Made by a program: the position numbers and the translations under genes
DNA from: Candidatus Zixiibacteriota bacterium
Lineage (GTDB): Bacteria; Zixibacteria; MSB-5A5; WJJR01
Direction of reading: 5' to 3'
Length of the DNA stretch: 5,075 bases
Assembly: GCA_020058315.1 (NCBI GenBank)
Contig: JAGVEK010000424.1
Coordinates: forward strand, 1-5,075
Part shown: piece after piece, positions 1-5,075 of the stretch
Numbering within the stretch: position 1 is the stretch's first letter
Layout: each line of letters opens with the position of its first letter
The notes under the pieces: model-generated
Seen by the model: only the letters and a program-made list of their open reading frames with translations
Told to the model about the DNA's origin: nothing
Database searches by the model: none

Positions 1-1269
1 AGTCAGGGCGCGGAATTTCTCCTCGATGTCGGCGTCGGTCATCGGATTGTTGGGGTTGCCGCGCGGGAAGTCGACCTGCTGCTCCACCGTGCGGCCATCG
101 TGCGTGGTGATCGCCACCGCCGAGCATTTCTTGGCAGGGAACTGACGCTCGAATTCGGGATCGGCGACGACTTCGATCTTCGGGAACAGCGAGCGCAGCT
201 TCGGCTCGGCGATGCGCGCCGGTGTGAACTGTTGCGGCGTGATCATGCGGTCGGCAATCGCGGCCGCGACAACATACGGCAGCGAATGGTCGGCGGTCTC
301 CTTGCTGTCGGGATTGTACTTGGTCGGATCGGCGAGAATGTCCTTGGCGCGCGCGATCGTCCGCACTCTGACATGTTTGACATCGTCGGCCTTGATGTTG
401 TGCTCCTTGACCAATTGCAGCGCCGCCGAAATCGGTGAATGGGTGAGCGCCTCGGTCGGGAATGCCTTGAAACTGCAGCGGACAACACGCCACGATTCGC
501 CCAGTCCCTCAGTCAAACGTCCCATCTCCCACGCCGGGCCAAGAAGCTGGCAGAATCCCTCCTTGCCTTCCATGATCAGCTCAGTGCCTATGTAACCGTG
601 GCGGGCCATGCGTGCCGCCATCACGCCCGACGCGGTTGCCATGGGATCGACCGTGTTCTTCATCATCGTCAGCTTCCCCGCCGCCACCGCGCCCATTGTC
701 ATGTTGTGGCACGTGCTGATGCCGATGGCGTTGACGGTCTGATCGACGGTCAGGCCCATCATGTACGCGGCCACCACCGGCGAGGCGATTTGGGTCAGCG
801 ACGCATGATGCCAGCCGCGTTCGCGGATACCGGGAACGCCGAATTCGCAGAGGCGCATCTCCAGTTCGTAGGCGAGGACAATGCCGGCGATCACGTCGGC
901 GCCCGATTTGCAGAAGTGCTCGCCGCACGATGTCGCAGCCGGAATCAGATCGGACGGGTGGGACGGGTCCGCCTCCCAGTAGATGTCGTTGTAGTCCATG
1001 ACCCGGATCGCCAGTGAGTTCAACAAAGTCGCCTGGAACGCGCTCGTCTTGCGCGCGGATGACCAAATGGTCGCCTCCGGATTGCCGCCGAATTCACCGA
1101 CGGTCCGGTCCATGATCGTGACATCTTCGTGATGGAATCCCCCCAATGCACAACCGCAAGAATCCAGGAGGAAACGCTTGGCCGCCTTGACGGCCGCAGC
1201 GTCGATTTGTCCGTACTTCAATCGGGCGGCGAATTCAGCCCAGATCCGGGAAATGCTCTTGTCTGCCAA
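1..1269 (-). CDS. MmgE/PrpD family protein (2-methylcitrate dehydratase-like), 3' end cut by window edge
   Basis: The minus strand is open for 423 codons with no stop and runs off the left edge. Members of this family are usually about 450-460 residues, so roughly 30 C-terminal residues are missing. The start is TTG at 1269-1267. An in-frame TGA lies two codons upstream, and a GAGGTG ribosome binding site sits 4 bases before the TTG, so no longer start is possible. Family hallmarks visible: MDYNDIYW near residues 91-98, HPSD at 104-107, RGWHHAS at 151-157, GKLTMMKN at 198-205, the conserved lysine in CSFKAFP at 268, and HSLPY ending at Tyr332. By comparison with cis-aconitate decarboxylase of the same fold, Asp92, His104, Lys204, Lys268 and Tyr332 probably line the active site. 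The C-terminal NPNNPMTDADIEEKFRAL segment is also typical. Family members include cytoplasmic dehydratases, decarboxylases and epimerases. No prp neighbour is visible, so the substrate cannot be assigned and prpD is not claimed. Confidence 0.93.
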   Translation of the reverse strand, partial: MADKSISRIWAEFAARLKYGQIDAAAVKAAKRFLLDSCGCALGGFHHEDVTIMDRTVGEFGGNPEATIWSSARKTSAFQATLLNSLAIRVMDYNDIYWEADPSHPSDLIPAATSCGEHFCKSGADVIAGIVLAYELEMRLCEFGVPGIRERGWHHASLTQIASPVVAAYMMGLTVDQTVNAIGISTCHNMTMGAVAAGKLTMMKNTVDPMATASGVMAARMARHGYIGTELIMEGKEGFCQLLGPAWEMGRLTEGLGESWRVVRCSFKAFPTEALTHSPISAALQLVKEHNIKADDVKHVRVRTIARAKDILADPTKYNPDSKETADHSLPYVVAAAIADRMITPQQFTPARIAEPKLRSLFPKIEVVADPEFERQFPAKKCSAVAITTHDGRTVEQQVDFPRGNPNNPMTDADIEEKFRALT

Positions 1270-1519
1270 GGTTCACCTCGTTTGCGTTCGAGTGATGGAC
1301 GCTCAATCAGGTCTTGATGGGGTTCTCTCCACCCCGTGGAAGACCCGATCACGGATGCGCAGGGCGTATTGCTCTACGCCGCTACCAGTTCCGCCGCCGG
1401 ACTATGCACCACCAGGCCCAAGCGCCGCAAGCACTTCGACTCGACTACCCCGCGCCACGGTGACAATTTCACGGCCGAAGGACAAGTCCGAATCAGAACA
1501 AATCGAGCCTGTTTTCCTC

Positions 1520-1548
1520 TTGACAGTTGGCTCCGTGCATGGTAAGTT
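1520..1548 (+). promoter_or_regulatory. Possible sigma70-type promoter for the sorting-domain gene
   Basis: A consensus -35 box TTGACA (1520-1525) is followed by a 17-base spacer and TAAGTT (1543-1548), which matches the -10 consensus at only three of six positions. Transcription would start near 1555, leaving a leader of about 190 bases before the ATG at 1743. The perfect -35 and ideal spacing support it; the weak -10 limits confidence. Confidence 0.4.
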
Positions 1549-1554
1549 ATGGCG

Positions 1555-1574
1555 GGTGAGAGAGTCCTCTCACC
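1555..1574. repeat. Perfect 8-bp inverted repeat (hairpin) at the predicted transcript start
   Basis: GGTGAGAG (1555-1562), a 4-base loop AGTC, and CTCTCACC (1567-1574) form a perfect stem. No T-run follows on either strand, so it is not a standard intrinsic terminator. Its position just downstream of the possible -10 box suits an operator or a 5' mRNA stabilising hairpin, but that role is inference. Confidence 0.5.
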
Positions 1575-1776
1575 AGGAGCCGCGTAAAACCCCTTGTGAC
1601 TGATTGACAGCGCCCGACCATTAGCCTGATCTGGCGCACAAATTTCCACCACTGCCGCGGACCGGCGCTTCTCTTGGCGTTGCGGCCGAGTCTCCCGGCT
1701 GATGGAAAGTCATGTGAGGGCGACACAAGGGAAGGACTGCAGATGAATCGATTGCGACACTTGGCCCATAGAGTCT

Positions 1777-2232
1777 GTGGGGGGAGCAAGTTCACCGATT
1801 CGCCCGGCCGTTCGGGGAATCATCTCACAGCACGGCATGCTCTCCGGCCCGCAGGATCGCGGATCTGCGGGAACCGATCCTGCGGCAGGAGAGCTGGAGT
1901 GGACGGAATCGATGGAAAAAAATACGTCACAAGAGAAGTTGCTCGTTCATACTCAGACAGACAGGGTCGAACTGTTCCAAAACGTCCCCAATCCGTTCTC
2001 CGCTCAGACGATCATCGCCTTCAAGGTCCCTCGCGGGCAAAACTGGATGGTCCGCGTGGAAGATAACCAGGGGCAGTCGGTGCGTGTTTTCAGCGGCAAC
2101 GAAGGCGGGACGATGACACTGATTTGGGACGGGACCGATGATGCGGGTGCAGGGGTCCAAACCGGCACCTACTTCTGCCTGCTTGAGTCTGACGGCAACA
2201 CTGATCTGCGGAAGATGACTCTGATCCGGTAG
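1777..2232 (+). CDS. Short protein with C-terminal FlgD-Ig/type IX-like sorting domain; start uncertain, possibly a disrupted gene
   Basis: Residues about 64-151 form a FlgD-Ig-like, type A sorting-domain-like module: LFQNVPNPFSAQTIIAF (66-82), the strand MVRVEDNQGQSVRVF (91-105), WDGTDDAGAGVQTGTYF (117-133) and the terminal RKMTLIR. In known proteins this module sits at the C-terminus of large secreted proteins and directs export or surface attachment. Here it is nearly the whole protein: no large passenger domain and no signal peptide are visible. The longest form starts at GTG 1777; other in-frame starts are ATG 1837 and ATG 1912 (106 residues). None has a strong ribosome binding site. The best one, AAGGA, lies 6 bases before ATG 1743 in a different frame. 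That frame would join this one if the G6 run at 1779-1784 had one G fewer. It may therefore be frameshifted, a remnant of a larger gene, or a true orphan domain. The stop at 2230-2232 is followed by a terminator. Confidence 0.65.
   Translation: MGGASSPIRPAVRGIISQHGMLSGPQDRGSAGTDPAAGELEWTESMEKNTSQEKLLVHTQTDRVELFQNVPNPFSAQTIIAFKVPRGQNWMVRVEDNQGQSVRVFSGNEGGTMTLIWDGTDDAGAGVQTGTYFCLLESDGNTDLRKMTLIR
1849..1885. repeat. 11-bp perfect inverted repeat inside the 5' part of the sorting-domain ORF
   Basis: CCGCAGGATCG (1849-1859) and CGATCCTGCGG (1875-1885) are exact reverse complements separated by 15 bases. There is no T-run. It lies in the poorly conserved N-terminal part of the open frame and upstream of the alternative start ATG 1912. 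That makes it possible that this stretch is really untranslated leader. Confidence 0.5.
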
Positions 2233-2282
2233 GGTGTGTCGCAGGCCTAAGCTGCCTGGCCTCCATTCCTTATCGTGTCGAA

Positions 2283-2321
2283 CGGACGCTCAACCTCACG
2301 GTTGAGCGTCCGACTTATTCT
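2283..2321 (+). terminator. Intrinsic terminator after the sorting-domain gene
   Basis: CGGACGCTCAACC (2283-2295) pairs perfectly with GGTTGAGCGTCCG (2300-2312) around the tetraloop TCAC, a 13-bp stem. It is followed by ACTTATTCT, a broken T-rich tract. It begins 50 bases after the stop codon at 2232. It should separate this gene from the next one on the same strand. Confidence 0.8.
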
Positions 2322-2387
2322 GTAGGGGAAGCTGGCCAGCCGCCTCCGTATCCGCGGCACAGGCAATCACCTCCGAAGGGTGGGATC

Positions 2388-2966
2388 GTGCACATAATCA
2401 ATGTGCGGATGGTCATACTCCGGCTGATCATCGCTGGAATTCTTTTCGGACTGACGTATCCGTTCCTGCCGCTCAAGCTCCAATGGCGGGTCCGCGCGGC
2501 GCTGGGGAATGAGACTGCCGAAATATTGCTCGCAGAGTTCGACACGCCACCCGATGACGTTCCCGATGCTTTGCAGTTTCCCCTGGAGAATCAATTGGTT
2601 GTGACCGCGGGAGATCATACAGTTTTCACGACGAACGACATCCGGTACGTGAGGTCTTTGGGTGAACCGGGGTCTTCCGGACGCCAGTGGGAGATCCATC
2701 TTTTTCCAGATGCGGCGCACGCCATCCGCCGGCAACTGGCGAACCACCCCGACGTGCAGATGTGGGTGACCCTCGATGGAGAATTCCGGATTTCGGCCCC
2801 ACAACATAAATGGGGGGCGGGGTCGCCGATCTGCGTGAGTCCGTCAGGCTTTTCCACCGATCCCTCCTTTGGGATGGAAATCCTCGTCCCCTGGTACGAG
2901 CGTCCCTTCTTGCCATCTGGTTCACCTCCCCATTACGGCATGCGGTCCCTTCCAGATGATCCCTGA
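2388..2966 (+). CDS. Small membrane-anchored protein with a SecD P1 head-like domain
   Basis: The 192-residue product has a hydrophobic N-terminal segment (about residues 9-29, VILRLIIAGILFGLTYPFLPL) that should anchor it in the inner membrane with the rest outside. It is probably not a lipoprotein, since no lipobox cysteine is visible. Residues about 70-139 resemble the P1 head of SecD, the periplasmic part of the SecDF export motor. The matching pattern is TTNDIRYVRS (81-90), then W-E-I-H-L-F, then DAAHAIRRQLANHP (108-121) and V-T-L-DGEFRISAP (127-138). The last piece matches the SecD pattern of an LDG motif followed by SAP. Unlike SecD it has only one membrane segment, so it cannot be a translocase subunit itself. 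Residues 140-192 are rich in Pro, Gly and Ser and unrecognised. GTG 2388 is chosen because AAGGG lies 7 bases upstream; ATG 2409 is the alternative. The domain assignment is from memory of motifs and is moderate. Confidence 0.7.
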   Translation: MHIINVRMVILRLIIAGILFGLTYPFLPLKLQWRVRAALGNETAEILLAEFDTPPDDVPDALQFPLENQLVVTAGDHTVFTTNDIRYVRSLGEPGSSGRQWEIHLFPDAAHAIRRQLANHPDVQMWVTLDGEFRISAPQHKWGAGSPICVSPSGFSTDPSFGMEILVPWYERPFLPSGSPPHYGMRSLPDDP

Positions 2967-2977
2967 CCCACCAGTTC

Positions 2978-3006
2978 TTGCCCTCAAGATCAGACCCGTC
3001 TATATT
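2978..3006 (+). promoter_or_regulatory. Sigma70-type promoter for tRNA-Leu (and perhaps tig)
   Basis: TTGCCC (2978-2983), a 17-base spacer, and TATATT (3001-3006) make a strong -35/-10 pair. It begins 12 bases after the stop of the preceding gene. The bases after the -10 (CCCGCCGCG) form a GC-rich discriminator, a known feature of stringently controlled stable-RNA promoters in other bacteria. The transcript would start near 3013, about 65 bases before the tRNA. Confidence 0.7.
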
Positions 3007-3078
3007 ATCCCGCCGCGAGAATCGGGCGTGGCTTCGGGGCGTATTCGCTCTTGAGGATGCCCCTCGACACAAGAACAC

Positions 3079-3160
3079 GCGAAAGTGGCGGAATTGGCAG
3101 ACGCGCTGGACTTAGGATCCAGTGGGGCAACCCATGGGGGTTCAAATCCCCCCTTTCGCA
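3079..3160 (+). tRNA. tRNA-Leu (anticodon UAG)
   Basis: All parts of a class II tRNA fold are visible. The acceptor stem is GCGAAAG (3079-3085) with CTTTCGC (3153-3159) and discriminator A3160. The anticodon stem CTGGA/TCCAG encloses CTTAGGA, with anticodon TAG at 3113-3115. The long variable arm is TGGG-GCAA-CCCA (3123-3134). The T arm is GGGGG-TTCAAAT-CCCCC (3136-3152). It reads CUA and, by wobble, other CUN leucine codons. The 3' CCA is not encoded (CTT follows), so it must be added by tRNA nucleotidyltransferase. No clear terminator separates it from tig. Confidence 0.97.
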
Positions 3161-3248
3161 CTTTGGACGAAAAGGACTGTGCCGACCGCTGGGTTTTGCC
3201 TAACTTGCGTCCCCATCGTGACGTATGGTGGAGATTGGTGGATTGATG

Positions 3249-4508
3249 ATGAAGGTGCAAGCAACGATAACGGAAGAGAAAGGCTGGGCACGGACATTTC
3301 AAGTAACTGTCCCGGCGGCCGACGTTGATGGAGCGTTCGATGCGACCACCGAGCGCTATCGCAAGGACGCCAAATTCCCCGGCTTTCGCCCGGGCAAAGC
3401 GACCGCGACAATGGCCGCTGCCCGCTTCGCCTCCGAGATCCGTCAGGACGTGCTGGAAGAGATTATCCCCAAAGCCTACGATGCCGCCCTGCACGAACTG
3501 GGACTTACTGCTATCGGCTCCCCCAAACTCGACAAGGTAAAGCTCGAGCGCGGCTGTGAAATGGTATTCAGCATCGAAGTTGAGATTCGCCCCCAGGTCG
3601 ATGTCATTGGCTACAAAGGGCTTAAGCTGCAAAAACGCACTTATGAAATCACCGATGGTGATGTGACCCCTGCCATCGACGAATTGCGTGAAATGGCTTC
3701 GACCTTCACCGAAGTAACCCGCCCCGCCCAGAACGGTGATGTGGCTGTTTGCGACCTCCAGAAGATCTATGACAGGCGCAATCAGGTGAAGAAATCCAAG
3801 TTCGAGAATGTTCGCTTGGACCTCCGTGAGGGACGTGCCCGGCCTGAGTTTCTGAAGGGCGTCGTCGGCATGACCGTCGGCGAGGGCAAAGAGATCGAAG
3901 TCCAGTATCCGGACGATGAGCGCGATCCGGACCTGGCCGGCAACACGGTGTTGTTCCGCACCTGGTTGAAATCGGTCTCCCAGCGCAATCTGCCGGCGGC
4001 AGACGATGAATTTGCCAAGAAGGTCGGATCATTCGCTTCTCTGGCCGATCTTCGCGAAAAGGTTGCCGCCGACCTGCGGCGCCGCGCCGACGCGGGCACG
4101 ATGAAAGACGTTGGGCGGCAGGTGCGACAGCAGGTTGTCGACGCCAACCCATTTGATGTCCCGCAGGGGTTCCTGGATGAGTACCTTGAGGGAGTCACCA
4201 CGCGCCTTCTGGAAACAGACAAGACCCTGACACCAGAAGCCATTCGCGCCCAGTTTGCTCCCATGGCCATCGAGCAGTTCCGGTGGGATTACGTCGTTTA
4301 CGAAATCGCCCGAAAAGAGGGCATATCCGTCCAAGAGAGCGAAGTGAAGGAGATTCTGGCCACCTGGCCTGATGATGCCAAGGAGAAGCCTTCGGCGGAG
4401 AAGATCCGCGACACCCTGCTTGAGAATAAGGTCTATGACTTCCTGGTAGCCAGCGCGGAGGTCACCGAAGCTCCCCGGGTCTTGAATCCCAAGATTGTGA
4501 CACCGTAA
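3249..4508 (+). CDS. tig: Trigger factor (ribosome-associated chaperone)
   Basis: This 419-residue protein is a cytoplasmic chaperone that docks at the ribosome exit tunnel and shields nascent chains. The N-terminal ribosome-binding domain (about 1-115) carries the signature FPGFRPGK at residues 43-50; the following Ala-Thr replaces the usual Ala-Pro. The middle peptidyl-prolyl isomerase-like domain (about 155-245) keeps GDV, FLKGVVGM-VGEGKEIEVQYP (201-221) and DLAG (228-231). It lacks the usual glycine-containing loop and the I-P-G-F motif, reading R-P-E-F at 198-201 instead. The C-terminal helical chaperone arms start with LPAADDEFAKKVGSF and DLREKV. ATG 3249 is preferred because GGTGG lies 7 bases upstream and MKV is the usual family start. 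ATG 3246 directly before it is nearly equivalent, and ATG 3225 would add 8 residues. The neighbouring clpP is the typical tig partner. Confidence 0.95.
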   Translation: MKVQATITEEKGWARTFQVTVPAADVDGAFDATTERYRKDAKFPGFRPGKATATMAAARFASEIRQDVLEEIIPKAYDAALHELGLTAIGSPKLDKVKLERGCEMVFSIEVEIRPQVDVIGYKGLKLQKRTYEITDGDVTPAIDELREMASTFTEVTRPAQNGDVAVCDLQKIYDRRNQVKKSKFENVRLDLREGRARPEFLKGVVGMTVGEGKEIEVQYPDDERDPDLAGNTVLFRTWLKSVSQRNLPAADDEFAKKVGSFASLADLREKVAADLRRRADAGTMKDVGRQVRQQVVDANPFDVPQGFLDEYLEGVTTRLLETDKTLTPEAIRAQFAPMAIEQFRWDYVVYEIARKEGISVQESEVKEILATWPDDAKEKPSAEKIRDTLLENKVYDFLVASAEVTEAPRVLNPKIVTP

Positions 4509-4519
4509 GGAAGGTTTCG

Positions 4520-4535
4520 CCCCGGTTGGCCGGGG
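4520..4535 (+). repeat. Small GC-rich hairpin just after tig
   Basis: CCCCGG (4520-4525), loop TTGG, and CCGGGG (4530-4535) form a 6-bp stem 12 bases after the tig stop. No T-run follows, so it is more likely an mRNA processing or stabilising element, or chance, than a complete terminator. Confidence 0.4.
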
Positions 4536-4599
4536 AGGTGGGCCAGACCCCGCTGTCAGCCGATGTTGAGGAAAGGGGAGGGTGAGACGCTCCACCGAC

Positions 4600-4618
4600 C
4601 GATCGATTGATCGATTTT
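4600..4618 (+). repeat. CGATC/GATCG hairpin with short T-run upstream of clpP
   Basis: CGATC (4600-4604), loop GATT, and GATCG (4609-4613) are followed by ATTTT. The stem is only 5 bp, so this would be at best a weak terminator or attenuator between tig and clpP. It sits only 10 bases before the clpP ribosome binding site. The stretch is also a near tandem of ATCGAT. Confidence 0.3.
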
Positions 4619-4627
4619 CACATTCAC

Positions 4628-4633
4628 GAGGAG
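4628..4633 (+). promoter_or_regulatory. Ribosome binding site of clpP
   Basis: GAGGAG lies 9 bases before ATG 4643 and fixes that start. Two earlier ATGs (4635 and 4638) are out of the clpP frame and too close to the site. They read only Met-Met-Ala before a TGA at 4644-4646 that overlaps the clpP start codon. Confidence 0.75.
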
Positions 4634-4642
4634 AATGATGGC

Positions 4643-5075
4643 ATGACTTTGATTCCATTTGTTGTTGAGCAAACGGGGCGCGGTGAACGCTCCTACGACA
4701 TTTACTCGCGGCTCTTGAAAGACCGCATTGTCTTCATCGGCACCCCGATCGATGACAATGTGGCCAACGTGGTGATCGCTCAGCTTTTGTTCCTGGCCGC
4801 TGAGGATCCGGAGAAGGACATTTTTGTCTACGTGAATTCACCGGGGGGTGTCGTCTCCGCGGGCCTGGCAATCTACGACACAATGCAGTTCGTGAAGCCC
4901 GATGTCGCCACGACATGCGTGGGAATGGCCGCATCCATGGGCGCGCTGCTCCTGACAGCGGGCGCCCCTGGCAAGCGGACCGCCCTACCCAACGCCAGAG
5001 TCATGATCCACCAGCCCTGGGGAGGCGTGCAAGGTCAGGTGTCCGACATCGAGATACATGCCAGAGAGCTGATGG
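4643..5075 (+). CDS. clpP: ATP-dependent Clp protease proteolytic subunit, 3' end cut by window edge
   Basis: This encodes the first 144 residues of the roughly 200-residue serine protease that forms the double-heptamer barrel and degrades proteins fed by ClpX or other Clp ATPases in the cytoplasm. Visible landmarks: SRLLKDRIVFIG (22-33), YVNSPGG (63-69, the oxyanion-hole loop), catalytic Ser98 in GMAASMGA (94-101), and catalytic His123 in MIHQP (121-125). The catalytic Asp lies beyond the right edge. Residue 126 is Trp where many ClpPs have Leu (QPLGG). The N-terminus has a short propeptide-like stretch before RGERSYDIYSRLL, as is usual. The gap of 134 bases from tig, on the same strand with only weak hairpins, suggests co-transcription. 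clpX is expected next. Confidence 0.97.
   Translation, partial: MTLIPFVVEQTGRGERSYDIYSRLLKDRIVFIGTPIDDNVANVVIAQLLFLAAEDPEKDIFVYVNSPGGVVSAGLAIYDTMQFVKPDVATTCVGMAASMGALLLTAGAPGKRTALPNARVMIHQPWGGVQGQVSDIEIHARELM

Larger units (their letters stand above)
1270..1742. other. Divergent intergenic region, no convincing gene
   Basis: This spacer separates the leftward MmgE/PrpD gene from the rightward sorting-domain gene, so it should hold the promoters for both. Open frames on both strands here have low-complexity, Arg/Pro/Ser-rich translations without recognisable domains or good ribosome binding sites. It contains a plus-strand promoter-like pair (1520-1548) and a perfect hairpin (1555-1574). I found no good minus-strand promoter for the MmgE/PrpD gene; the best candidate -10, CATAGT on the minus strand near 1400, has only a poor -35. 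Confidence 0.6.

Noticed and set aside
100..1066. Several open frames on both strands within 100-1066
   Set aside because: They overlap the clear MmgE/PrpD coding frame on the minus strand and give Arg/His-rich translations without domains; they are shadow frames.
1405..1578. Minus-strand open frame ending in a segment like IVTVARGSRVEVLAALG before a TAG
   Set aside because: The end looks mildly protein-like, but there is no start with a ribosome binding site, no recognisable domain, and the promoter-like TTGACA and hairpin lie in it.
1604..1632. A second TTGACA at 1604-1609
   Set aside because: No acceptable -10 box lies at a 16-18 base spacing (best is TGATCT), so it was not called as a promoter.
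1620..1742. Possible riboswitch (for example cyclic di-GMP) in the leader before 1743
   Set aside because: Short stems such as GCCG/CGGC exist, but no conserved riboswitch core motif could be recognised.
3000..3632. Minus-strand 210-codon frame across the tRNA and the tig start
   Set aside because: It runs antisense through the tRNA-Leu gene and the tig coding region, so it is spurious. The tRNA next to an unusual small gene also suggested an attachment site, but no integrase or repeated tRNA end was found.
3706..4658. Minus-strand open frames opposite tig
   Set aside because: They are antisense to a well-supported gene and show no domain or ribosome binding site.

Overview
This 5,075-base, GC-rich window is mostly ordinary bacterial chromosome. 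It looks like an FCB-type or candidate-phylum bacterium. The clues are a C-terminal FlgD-Ig/type IX-like sorting domain (common in Bacteroidetes, Zixibacteria, KSB1 and similar lineages) together with a tig-clpP housekeeping pair. The phylum assignment is inference only.

Left part (1-1269, minus strand): most of an MmgE/PrpD-family dehydratase gene. It starts at a TTG codon and runs off the left edge. A roughly 470-base divergent spacer (1270-1742) follows. It holds a good -35 box with a weak -10 box and a perfect 8-bp hairpin, but no convincing gene.

Middle part (1743-2966, plus strand): two small genes. The first encodes little more than one FlgD-Ig-like sorting domain. It seems to be an orphan, a remnant, or a gene disrupted near a run of six G. 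It ends before a perfect 13-bp stem terminator. The second encodes a 192-residue protein with an N-terminal membrane anchor and a domain resembling the periplasmic P1 head of SecD.

Right part (2978-5075, plus strand): a strong sigma70-type promoter with a GC-rich discriminator, a tRNA-Leu(UAG), trigger factor (tig) and the start of clpP, which is cut by the right edge. tig and clpP form the usual protein-folding and proteolysis cluster; clpX and possibly lon would be expected beyond the window. No terminator is evident between the tRNA and tig, so read-through from the tRNA promoter is possible.

I found no CRISPR array, insertion sequence, phage module or clearly new multi-gene system. The most unusual items are the stand-alone SecD-P1-like protein, the orphan sorting domain with its possible frameshift, and a trigger factor whose peptidyl-prolyl isomerase domain looks degenerate.
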